Assembly: GCA_012512865.1 (NCBI GenBank)
Contig: JAAZDH010000064.1
Coordinates: 1-17,003, forward strand
Length of the DNA stretch: 17,003 nt
Source of the DNA: Clostridiaceae bacterium
GTDB taxonomy: Bacteria > Bacillota > Clostridia > Acetivibrionales > DUMC01
Direction of reading: 5' to 3'
The stretch's first letter is position 1. The number at the start of each line of letters is the position of its first letter. A program made the translations under genes and the position numbers. The notes under the pieces are model-generated. The model was not told the origin of the DNA and made no database searches. It saw only the letters and a list, made by a program, of their open reading frames with translations. This document shows positions 6,643-14,355 of the stretch, in pieces.

Positions 6643-8337
6643 TTACTTTCCTTCAAGTTCCTTCAAATCATTATAACCTTGTTGATATATTTCCAGGTAC
6701 CTTTTAACATTAAGATTTTCCAACGCCTTCAAATAGGAATCCCAATCGTTTTCTATGCTCATGTCACCCGTGATAAAGCGGGTTGTTGCCTGCTGGACAT
6801 AATTTACGATTGAGACCTTCTTAATTGCAAGTTCTTCCGAGGTTGCCTGGTCAAATTTATATGGTACGATCACTTCTTTAGGGAAATATGGAACATATGC
6901 CTGTGTTGCTTTTGCAAGGCGGACACCGTAGTTTGCAGGGTCGAATATGTCACCTTTGACATCTGCAACTTCACGTCCCCACAAGGTAGCACTTAGTGAA
7001 AGCGGGAATTCATCCGTTATTACATCTGTTCTTAGTGCATCCGAAACATAGGTGGTAAGGTACCTGTATCTTGCCTTGTTTCCATACATATCCAGCAAGT
7101 TCGGATCATCTACCCATTCCCATTTTAATCCTTCCGGACCGATTGAATTCATCTGCATTTCTTCGGTATACATGTAGTCTATGGCACGCATTGCTATTTC
7201 GGGATATTTGCATTTATCGGTAATGGCCACCGATATGGAATCGTAATAACCGTCCATTCCGGCATACACGGCGTACTGGATACCTTTTGGTCCCTTGGGA
7301 TTTACTAGGTAATCATAGTGACTGGAACGTTCCCTGTCAGAGATATCAATGGCCATGGCCGGATGAAGGGCGGCAAATGAACCAAGAATTTCAGGGTCGC
7401 TTGTCCCGAGTTGCGTCAACTGGGCAAGATCCTGCGTAAAGGACGCTGGATCAAGAAGACCGTCCAGGTACAATTTACGGACATATATTAGTCCTTCGCG
7501 GTATTCCGGTGTATTAGCCACAAACTCTATTTTTCCGTTATTGACGTAAAGAAAGTGGTTATAGTCAACATAAGTAAATGAGTTTAGCAGGAAGTATTCA
7601 GGTTCGGAAGAACCACCGGTCTTTATTGCCCCGCTTATCGCTATTTCATCCTTTAACCCGTTTTTGTTTGGATCATTGTTTTTAAATGCAAGCATCACGT
7701 TATGAAATTCATCCGTTGTTTCCGGTTTCTTCAAGCCAAGTCCGTTCAACTAGTAAGTATTTATCCAGAATTTTGAACGGGCCATGGGATGGGAAAACAC
7801 TTCTTCTCTCCACCTGGGGAGACCGTAAATTTTACCGTCCGTGGATGTTGCTGAAATACGATAATGAGAGTCTTTTTCGAGTTTTGCTTTTACTTCGATG
7901 GAATACTTTTCAATCAGGTCGTCCAAGGGGATGAAAACTTTCTGTTTAGGACCGTAATTGGCAACCTCCAGGTCGGTAAATGTTGCAAAAAAGATATCAG
8001 GATAATCACCGCTTGAAATCAGGAGCGTTCTCATCTCGGGGTCCGTTTCCTTTATGATGTCTAAGTCGATATTGGTCTTTTTCTCGAAATTTTCAATAAC
8101 CTTGTTGCCTTCGATGGCAAGACCATCCCACAGTACAAAATAGGCTGATAATTTTACCTTCTCCTTTGCGATGGGAAACTGCCCGGCGGGGGTGACAAGA
8201 TCGGAACCGCTCAAGGGCTGACTATCCAGCTGTTTCGTGCCATCGCCTTCTTTTTCAATAGGTGATACCCGGCAAGCTGTTAAAAATGACACTAAAAGGA
8301 AAATAACAACTAAACTTAATGCGATTCTTTTTTTCAT
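6643..8337 (-). pseudogene. Sugar-binding lipoprotein of an ABC importer, interrupted by an in-frame amber codon
   Basis: The gene would encode a 564-residue LipO/YtcQ-type extracellular sugar-binding lipoprotein delivering substrate to the adjacent permeases. The N-terminus is a classic lipoprotein signal with lipobox LTAC (Cys22), followed by a solute-binding domain. DPNKNGLKDE (about residues 222-231) is the calcium-loop-like motif of this family. The frame stops at TAG (7752-7750) after 195 codons and continues in the same frame to 6643. Relatives usually have Trp at this place (pattern WINxxWLxxLGLKxP), so TGG to TAG is the likely change. The start at 8337 has AAGGAGG 8 bases upstream. 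The N-terminal piece alone would be a truncated lipoprotein. A sequencing error is the main alternative to a real nonsense mutation. Confidence 0.85.
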
Positions 8338-8378
8338 GATTTTAACCTCCTTGTCATTTTTGTTTTTTTATCTTGTCA

Positions 8379-8400
8379 AGGAATAGAGTTTTCTATTCCT
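8379..8400 (-). promoter_or_regulatory. Intercistronic hairpin between permease and binding protein
   Basis: AGGAATAG and CTATTCCT form a perfect 8-bp stem around a 6-base loop. One arm includes the permease stop codon. No T-tract follows. In binding-protein operons such structures commonly shield mRNA ends so that the binding protein is made in excess; that role is inferred here. Confidence 0.5.
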
Positions 8401-9337
8401 TTAAAGATCCAAGCATGATGCCCTTTACGAAATATTTCTGTATAAAGGGATATATCATAAGCATCGGTACCGTTGAGACGACAATGGAAGAATACTTGAT
8501 AAGTTCAGCGTAATACTGTTTTTCCCACAGGTGCTTAATCCTTGTTACATCCATTTTTGTTATATCAATTTGGTTCAGGATCAATATTTTCCTCAAAACC
8601 AGCTGAAGGGGAAAAAGGTTTTCATCCCGAAGATACATGAGACCACCAAAGTATGAGTTCCAGTGGCCGACAGCAAACATCAATACCAGCACGGCGACCA
8701 GGGGTTTTGATAAGGGTATAACAATCCTAAAAAATATACCGCTGTCGCTGCATCCGTCTATTTCAGCCGCGCCATATATGTCAAGAGGTATGGAGGTACG
8801 CATGTAAGTCCTGGCGATAATCATGTTATAGACGGCCACCCCGGATGGTATAATCATTGCAAGAGGGCTGTTTATTAGCCTTAGGTTTTTCATGAGTAAA
8901 TAAGAAGGTACCATTCCACCGCTAAAAAACATGGTTATCGTGAACAAGATAACGAAAAACTTGTTCCCGAAAAAGCCATCCCTGGAAAGAGGATATGCAG
9001 CGAATAATGTCATGCTTAAATTCATGATTGTACCGAATATCGTGTATATAAATGAGTTCCTGAACCCGGAAACGATTAATTTATTTGATAATACGGCTTC
9101 ATAGCCCACCAGTGTGAATTCAACCGGCAGAAGCGATACCTTGCCTGCCATCACGGCTTTGGGCGAACTGAAGGATGAGCTGACAATGTTTATCATGGGT
9201 AATAATATGGCTAACAATACCATGAGAAGTATAAAGTATATGAATATGAGAAGCACGTTATCCCCGAAGCCTTCATATTTCAGCAACCTGGAACGGCGAT
9301 TATGGCGATTATGCTGGGCTTTAACAGGATTAGCCAT
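8393..9337 (-). CDS. Sugar ABC transporter permease, LplC/MalG type
   Basis: This 314-residue inner-membrane subunit is one of two channel-forming permeases of a carbohydrate importer. About six hydrophobic helices are visible, the first at residues 28-52. The cytoplasmic EAA loop, which docks the ATPase, reads YGAAEIDGCSDSGIFFRIVI and then PLSKP (188-212). FAAYPLSRD (112-120) and FSGGMVPSYLL (138-148) are typical of the LplC branch. The gene is intact and of normal length. The start at 9337 has AAGGAGG 7 bases upstream, overlapping the stop of the preceding permease. No ATPase gene is in the operon; relatives usually borrow a shared MsmK-type ATPase encoded elsewhere. Confidence 0.92.
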   Translation of the reverse strand: MANPVKAQHNRHNRRSRLLKYEGFGDNVLLIFIYFILLMVLLAILLPMINIVSSSFSSPKAVMAGKVSLLPVEFTLVGYEAVLSNKLIVSGFRNSFIYTIFGTIMNLSMTLFAAYPLSRDGFFGNKFFVILFTITMFFSGGMVPSYLLMKNLRLINSPLAMIIPSGVAVYNMIIARTYMRTSIPLDIYGAAEIDGCSDSGIFFRIVIPLSKPLVAVLVLMFAVGHWNSYFGGLMYLRDENLFPLQLVLRKILILNQIDITKMDVTRIKHLWEKQYYAELIKYSSIVVSTVPMLMIYPFIQKYFVKGIMLGSLKE

Positions 9338-9349
9338 TGTTTTTCCTCC

Positions 9350-10286
9350 TTACCACATGCTGGTATCGCTGATTTTTTGACAAATTTTGTTTACCATTAC
9401 CAGGAGAAAAAAGTTAATTACCGTGTTAAAAAGGTTTACCGCGGTCGAAAAACTATATTCATTGCGCAAGAGGCCTACCTTGTAAACATAAGTAGCTATA
9501 ACCTCGGATTTAACCAGGTTGAGGTTGTTTTGCAACAGGTATACCTTGTCTGCCCCAATGTTCATAATTCCGCCGATGCTCATGATTAGCGATAACGTTA
9601 TAGTCGGTGCAATGGTAGGAATATCAATGTGCATGATTTTTTGAATACGGTTGGCCCCGTCAATAAACGCTGCTTCATACAGGTTTTTGTCAATAGATGA
9701 CAAAACGGCTATATAAAGAACCGAACCATATCCCATCCCTTGCCATACGCCGGACAACACGTAAATCATGCGGAACATGGAAGCTTCACCTATAAAATTG
9801 ACAGGCTGACCGCCGAGGATGGTTATGATGTTGTTGATAAACCCTCCTCTTGGCGCTAATACCTGCAGCATCATCCCGACCATGACCACTGTTGAAATAA
9901 AATATGGCGCGAATGTAACCATTTGCACTGTTTTGCTGAAAACCCTGCAACCAACCTCGTTGAGAAGTAATGCAAGCAGGATTGGTGCGGGAAAACCAAT
10001 TGCCAGTGAGTATAGGCTCAGCATAACAGTATTTTTTATAAGCAGCCAAAAATCGGGTGTATTGAAGAATTGCTTAAAGTATTTAAATCCAAACCCAGGG
10101 ACTTGTAAGTATGCCGCCACGTATGTTGAAATCTTTAAAGGCCAGCGTTACGCCGTACATCGGAATATAGGCAAAGATAATCGTATGGACGACGGGCGGA
10201 AGTATGAACAAGTACAATTGCCACCGGCGCAAAATCGTGGCAATAGCATGATTTTTTACAGGTTTGCTTGCAAATGCTTGTAACAT
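9350..10286 (-). pseudogene. Sugar ABC transporter permease, LplB/MalF type, frameshifted
   Basis: The gene would encode a permease of about 311 residues paired with the LplC-type protein. The first piece, from ATG 10286, has a membrane helix and LAFKDFNIRGGILTSPWV, then runs off frame to WI-stop. The continuation in the next frame starts GFKYFKQFF and contains the EAA loop LYEAAFIDGANRIQKI. Removing one base from the three-A run at 10091-10093 (plus strand) restores SPWV-GFKYF, the family's usual sequence, so a one-base insertion is the likely cause. I prefer ATG 10286 over the longer ATG 10328 because GGAAAGGG lies 6 bases before it and the restored length then fits the family. It is the first gene of the import operon. 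A real lesion and an assembly error are equally possible. Confidence 0.85.
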
Positions 10287-10561
10287 ATTATACCCTTTCC
10301 AAAACAATAAAGATGTTTCTTGTTGCATCCAGGCAGATAGCGGGAATGTGATATAAAACAGGTGGAATCTTCCCGCTTGATGGTACCTTGCTAATAGCTA
10401 GTTTAAAGAATAAAGCACAAGCTCATCAAGTTGCTTTTTCATAGATTGGGGGTATAATTTCATTGACAAAGCTTCAAGGGGTAAAATGATTTCTTTAAAG
10501 GCTATGGTTTAACAGTTATATTGCCTGAAGATTGCCATACAACCGCAAAATTAAAAAAATG
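10287..10561. other. Divergent intergenic region upstream of the sugar operon
   Basis: No gene is seen here. For the minus-strand operon the best promoter-like pair is weak: TTGTAT (10542-10537), 16 bases, TATAAC (10520-10515). An inverted repeat GCGGGAA (10341-10347) / TTCCCGC (10371-10377) lies about 55-90 bases before the first permease start and could be an activator or operator site for the AraC protein. The strong sigma-A site on the other strand belongs to lysA. Confidence 0.35.
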
Positions 10562-10590
10562 TTGACAAAAATTTTATCCTGCTATATAAA
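10562..10590 (+). promoter_or_regulatory. Sigma-A promoter of lysA
   Basis: A consensus -35 TTGACA (10562-10567), an exact 17-base spacer and TATAAA (10585-10590) form a near-ideal promoter. Transcription would start around 10597, giving a leader of about 68 bases. That is too short for a lysine riboswitch or T-box, and no such structure was seen. Confidence 0.8.
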
Positions 10591-10601
10591 ATTAAATAAG
10601 T

Positions 10602-10632
10602 TAACAAGATAACAAGCAAGTAAACTAACAAG
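10602..10632 (+). repeat. TAACAAG repeats at 8-base spacing in the lysA leader
   Basis: TAACAAG occurs at 10602, 10610 and 10626, spaced 8 and 16 bases apart; the unit between the second and third copies is degenerate. The tract lies between the promoter and the ribosome site (CGGAGG, 10654-10659) and is A/C-rich, hence probably unstructured RNA. Confidence 0.5.
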
Positions 10633-10664
10633 CAACAATAAATAAGATAATCTCGGAGGAAAAT

Positions 10665-11927
10665 ATGGGTAGCTACATGAACAACTATTTTACAGTACAA
10701 ACAGGGTTTTATGGAAATACTTCTCCCGACAGGTTGCTTGAGCAGTTTGGCAGCCCTCTTTATGTTTACAACGAGAATATTCTCCGAAAGAGGTGCCGGG
10801 AGATGGCAAACCTGGTGCCATATGCAAATTTTAAGGCCAATTATTCCGTGAAGGCAAATTCAAACCTGGAATTACTTAAAATTGTCAGAAGCGAAGGTTT
10901 GCATGCGGATGCCATGTCACCGGGTGAGATATTTGTTTTAATGAAAGCCGGGTTTAAACCGGAAGAGATTTTTTATGTATCAAATAACGTGTCTGCCGGG
11001 GAAATGAAATTTGCAATTGAAAGAGGTATTATCACCAGCATTGACTCATTATCACAGCTGGAGTTGTACGGCAGGATTAATCCCGGCGGAAAGGTTGCCG
11101 TGCGCTTTAACCCGGGAGTGGGGGCAGGCCACCACGAAAAGGTAATAACCGGCGGGAAGAAGACAAAGTTTGGAGTAAATCTCGACCTGGTGGATGAGGT
11201 GAAAAGAATCCTGAAAAAATATAACCTGAAGCTTGCCGGTATCAACCAGCACATCGGTTCTCTCTTCATGGAAGGAGACCCATATATTGAAGGACTTAAA
11301 TCCATATTGTCCGTGGCAGAAAAATTTGACGATATTGAATTTTTAGATTTTGGAGGCGGGTTTGGCATACCATACAGGAAGCAGGAACGGCAGCCGAGGC
11401 TTGACCTGGATACGCTTGGGAAGAAGCTTGGGGATATTATCTCGTCCTGGGTGAAAAAATATGAAAAAGAGGTAATAATTAAAATAGAGCCGGGAAGATA
11501 CATTGTTGCCGAATGCGGGGTATTGCTTGGCACGGTATATGCTGTGAAGAAGAATTATGGCGATACCTACGTGGGCACGGACCTTGGATTCAATACATTA
11601 ATGCGTCCCGTTATGTATGATGCACACCATGAAATAGAGGTTTACAAGAATGGTAAGCCTGTAAGCACGGAAGTACTTGAAAAGGTCAATATCGTGGGCA
11701 ACATATGTGAATCAGGCGATATAATAGCAAAAGAACGGCTTCTGCCCAAAATTGAAGAAGGTGATATAATAGGGGTTATGGATGCCGGTGCATATGGCTA
11801 TTCCATGGCATCAAACTACAATAACCGTCTACGGCCGGCAGAAGTGCTGGTAAGGAGCAACGGGGAAGTATCGCTGATCAGGCGGAGAGATACATTGGAG
11901 GATCTTGTGAGAAATTTTGACCTGTAA
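10665..11927 (+). CDS. lysA: Diaminopimelate decarboxylase
   Basis: This 420-residue PLP enzyme decarboxylates meso-diaminopimelate to L-lysine, the last step of lysine synthesis, in the cytoplasm. It has the fold-type III layout: an N-terminal barrel with the PLP lysine in YSVKAN (Lys63), HIGS (196-199), GGGFG (230-234, phosphate binding), EPGR (275-278), and a C-terminal beta domain with CESGD (348-352), whose Cys348 completes the partner subunit's active site. YGYSMASNYNNRLRPAE (377-393) is typical. Length is normal. ATG 10665 follows GGAGG by 5 bases; ATG 10677 is a less favoured alternative. The gene has a strong promoter and is followed after 22 bases by ligA, so the two are probably co-transcribed. 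Confidence 0.95.
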   Translation: MGSYMNNYFTVQTGFYGNTSPDRLLEQFGSPLYVYNENILRKRCREMANLVPYANFKANYSVKANSNLELLKIVRSEGLHADAMSPGEIFVLMKAGFKPEEIFYVSNNVSAGEMKFAIERGIITSIDSLSQLELYGRINPGGKVAVRFNPGVGAGHHEKVITGGKKTKFGVNLDLVDEVKRILKKYNLKLAGINQHIGSLFMEGDPYIEGLKSILSVAEKFDDIEFLDFGGGFGIPYRKQERQPRLDLDTLGKKLGDIISSWVKKYEKEVIIKIEPGRYIVAECGVLLGTVYAVKKNYGDTYVGTDLGFNTLMRPVMYDAHHEIEVYKNGKPVSTEVLEKVNIVGNICESGDIIAKERLLPKIEEGDIIGVMDAGAYGYSMASNYNNRLRPAEVLVRSNGEVSLIRRRDTLEDLVRNFDL

Positions 11928-11949
11928 ACTGTTGTCCGGGAGATTAAAT

Positions 11950-14331
11950 ATGAAAGATTTGCATGGAAACGAAGGGCAAATCAATTTATTTGATTTGATG
12001 AAAGGTAAACAGGCGGGAAATAAATTCGTGGAGAATAACCTTGCGGAGAATAAACCCGGGGGAGATAAGCATTTGGAGGAAAAACCAGCGGGGGACAAAT
12101 CATCGGAAATTGAACCCGCAGGGAATAAACCCATGGAGGCTGAATCCATGGGGGCTAAGCCCCCGGAGGTTAAACCCTCGGCAGGCAAGGCCGCGGGGAA
12201 AACCACGGGAAAGGCCGTGGATAAAACCCTGGGCAAGGCCGCGTGTAAAACCACGGGAAAGATCTCGGGCAAAACCACGTCCGGCGCCGCGGGTAATACC
12301 GCGGGTGATGGTACCGATGGTGAAATTGATGATGAATATGCAAGAAGAAGAATAAAGGAATTGCGGGAAATAATAAATTACCACAATTACAAGTATTACG
12401 TGGAGGACAACCCTGAAATCAGCGACCAGGAATATGATTCCCTGTACAATGAACTGGTGAAGCTGGAGGCTTTAAGGCCTGACCTGGTTACGCCGGATTC
12501 CCCCACCCAAAGGGTGGGCGGCAAACCCCTTGACAGTTTTGAAAAAGTGATACATGCCGTACCGATGTTAAGCCTGGAGAATATTTTCAGCGAGGAGGAG
12601 CTCATTGCATTTGACCGGAGGGTAAAAGAGGCCGTGGGCAGCGATGTTGAATATGTTGTGGAAAAGAAAATAGACGGGCTGTCGGTTTCCCTGGAATACG
12701 AAAATGGTATGTTTACAAGGGGTTCAACCAGGGGAGACGGGGTTGTTGGTGAAGATATCACCCAAAACATAAGGACAATTAAAGCGGTTCCGCTGGTTTT
12801 AAGGGAAGCCGTCCCGTACCTGGAAGTACGGGGCGAGGTTTTTATATCAAAAAAGGATTTCATGCAGCTTAATAAGGAGCAGGAAGAGGAAGGACAGCCG
12901 TTATTTGCAAACCCGCGAAATGCTGCGGCAGGTTCCTTGAGACAGCTTGACCCCAGGATTGCAGCGAAAAGAAAGCTGGATATCTATGTATTCAATGTCC
13001 AGAGGATAGAGGGCAAATCCCCCGGCACCCATGCCGAAGCCCTGGAGTTCTTAAATAAGCTAGGCTTCAAGGTGAGCCCGGGTTACAGGGTATGCAAGGA
13101 TATAAGGGAAGTCATGGAAGAGGTGCGCGCAATAGGGGAAAGAAGGCATGAATGCATTTTTGAGATGGATGGCGCAGTTATCAAGGTGAATTCTTTCGCA
13201 CAAAGGGAAATCCTTGGGAGCACCTCGAAAAACCCGCGCTGGGCGGTGGCATATAAATATCCCGCGGAAGTAAAGGAAACAAGGATAAAAGAGATACTGG
13301 TCAACGTGGGAAGGACAGGGGTCTTGACGCCGAATGCCGTCCTGGAGCCTGTCAGGATAGCCGGCACCACCGTAACAAGGGCCACTCTCCATAATATCGA
13401 TTACATAAAAGAAAAGGATATCCGCATAGGTGACACGGTCCTGGTACAGAAGGCAGGAGATATTATACCCGAGGTGGTATCGGTTGTTTTTAACAAGCGC
13501 ACCGGGGAGGAAAAAGCATTTGAAATGCCCGTTAAGTGCCCGGCATGCTTTTCCGAGGTCATAAGGGAGGAAAACGAGGTTGCTGTAAGATGTGTCAACA
13601 TCGATTGCCCTGCGCGCCTGTACAGGAACATCGTGCACTTTGCATCGAGGGATGCCATGAATATAGAAGGATTGGGTCCTGCAATAATCGAGACCTTGAT
13701 AAACCATGGCCTTATAAAAAGTATTGCCGACATATACTATCTCCACTTGCACAGGGATGAACTGGTCAAAATTGAAAAGATGGGGGAAAAATCAGTTGAA
13801 AACCTGTTAAATTCCATAGAAAGATCAAAGTCAAACAATATCGACAGGCTTATTTTTGGTTTCGGTATAAGGCATATAGGCTTGCGGGCTGCACAGCTGT
13901 TAAGTGAAAATTTTAGCTCCATCGGCGAATTGATGCAGGCTTCGGCGGATGATATCCGGAGAATAAACGAATTCGGCGAAAAAATGGCCGAAAGCGTTGT
14001 CCTGTTCTTCAAGAATGAACGCGTCCATGAAATAATAGAAAGGCTCGGGGCGGCAGGGGTGAACCTGGAAAACAAGGCTGCCGGAAAAGGAGAACCCAAG
14101 GATGGACGGTTTGAAGGCCTGGTATTTGTTTTGACAGGAACCCTTTCGCGGTATACGAGGAGCGAAGCCGCCGCTATTATCCAGAGTTTTGGAGGGAAAA
14201 CCTCGGAAAGCGTGTCCCGGAAAACGGATTACGTCCTGGCAGGGGAGAATCCCGGAAGCAAGCTGGACAAGGCAAGGCAGCTGGGGATAAAAGTTATCAG
14301 CGAGGGCGAATTTATCCAAATGATAACATGA
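11950..14331 (+). CDS. ligA: NAD-dependent DNA ligase with N-terminal clamp-motif/repeat extension
   Basis: The ligase seals nicks in DNA during replication and repair using NAD+. The body (from about residue 127) has the Ia domain (YHNYKYYVEDNP), the adenylation motif KIDG (Lys240 the AMP-accepting lysine), OB fold, a four-cysteine zinc site (Cys530, 533, 548, 553), helix-hairpin-helix region and a BRCT domain (about 718-793). The body is about 667 residues, the normal LigA size; the whole is 793. The extra ~126 residues start with QINLF (10-14), matching the beta-clamp binding consensus, followed by a Lys/Gly/Pro/Thr-rich low-complexity tether. ATG 11950 is preceded by GGGAG at good spacing. 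A longer frame opens at TTG 11917 but overlaps lysA and lacks a ribosome site. No credible start exists at the conserved ligase boundary, so the extension is probably translated. Confidence 0.95.
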   Translation: MKDLHGNEGQINLFDLMKGKQAGNKFVENNLAENKPGGDKHLEEKPAGDKSSEIEPAGNKPMEAESMGAKPPEVKPSAGKAAGKTTGKAVDKTLGKAACKTTGKISGKTTSGAAGNTAGDGTDGEIDDEYARRRIKELREIINYHNYKYYVEDNPEISDQEYDSLYNELVKLEALRPDLVTPDSPTQRVGGKPLDSFEKVIHAVPMLSLENIFSEEELIAFDRRVKEAVGSDVEYVVEKKIDGLSVSLEYENGMFTRGSTRGDGVVGEDITQNIRTIKAVPLVLREAVPYLEVRGEVFISKKDFMQLNKEQEEEGQPLFANPRNAAAGSLRQLDPRIAAKRKLDIYVFNVQRIEGKSPGTHAEALEFLNKLGFKVSPGYRVCKDIREVMEEVRAIGERRHECIFEMDGAVIKVNSFAQREILGSTSKNPRWAVAYKYPAEVKETRIKEILVNVGRTGVLTPNAVLEPVRIAGTTVTRATLHNIDYIKEKDIRIGDTVLVQKAGDIIPEVVSVVFNKRTGEEKAFEMPVKCPACFSEVIREENEVAVRCVNIDCPARLYRNIVHFASRDAMNIEGLGPAIIETLINHGLIKSIADIYYLHLHRDELVKIEKMGEKSVENLLNSIERSKSNNIDRLIFGFGIRHIGLRAAQLLSENFSSIGELMQASADDIRRINEFGEKMAESVVLFFKNERVHEIIERLGAAGVNLENKAAGKGEPKDGRFEGLVFVLTGTLSRYTRSEAAAIIQSFGGKTSESVSRKTDYVLAGENPGSKLDKARQLGIKVISEGEFIQMIT
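11977..11991 (+). other. Predicted beta sliding-clamp binding motif in LigA
   Basis: Residues 10-14 of LigA read QINLF, followed by DLM. The bacterial clamp-binding pentapeptide consensus is QL(S/D)LF; the UmuC motif is QLNLF. The motif sits at the extreme N-terminus, ahead of a flexible repeat tract, where such peptides are usually accessible. Binding itself is predicted, not shown. Confidence 0.6.
12010..12189 (+). repeat. In-frame 15-bp tandem repeat, 12 copies, within ligA
   Basis: Twelve 15-base units encode LigA residues 21-80 as pentapeptides with Lys, or Glu or Asn, at position 5 (examples PAGDK, PAGNK, PPEVK, PSAGK). A DNA consensus near CCC-nCG-GnG-GAT-AAA is visible, so it is a real minisatellite and not only biased composition. 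Copies have diverged without breaking the frame, which argues that the tract is translated. Confidence 0.85.
12190..12309 (+). repeat. In-frame 24-bp tandem repeat, 5 copies, within ligA
   Basis: Five 24-base units encode LigA residues 81-120 as octapeptides: AAGKTTGK, AVDKTLGK, AACKTTGK, ISGKTTSG, AAGNTAGD. Units 1 and 3 are almost identical in DNA. The array begins exactly where the 15-bp array ends. The encoded Lys/Thr/Gly-rich, strongly basic segment should be disordered and might contact DNA non-specifically. Confidence 0.85.
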
Positions 14332-14355
14332 CGGCCAGGGGTGTGATGACATTCT

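Noticed and set aside
7750..7752. UAG recoding (pyrrolysine or reassigned stop)
   Set aside because: TAG ends other genes in the window (LplC-type permease, glnS), the expected residue is Trp, and no recoding structure was seen downstream.
10083..10100. Programmed ribosomal frameshift in the LplB-type permease
   Set aside because: No slippery heptamer or stimulatory structure is apparent, and programmed shifting is not known to me in this permease family.
10287..10292. TATAAT just before the LplB-type start as a promoter -10
   Set aside because: It sits directly next to the start codon, between it and the ribosome site, with no -35 at proper distance (a TTG lies only about 9 bases away).
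10591..10664. Lysine riboswitch or T-box before lysA
   Set aside because: The leader is only about 68 bases, A/C-rich and shows no T-box or lysine-riboswitch core.
12010..12309. Possible CRISPR array
   Set aside because: The units are contiguous 15-mers and 24-mers without spacers and lie in frame inside ligA.
12041..12384. Arg-rich and Gly/Arg-rich frames on both strands over the ligA repeats
   Set aside because: They are products of reading the 15-bp and 24-bp tandem arrays in other frames; they lack ribosome sites and the LigA frame explains the sequence.
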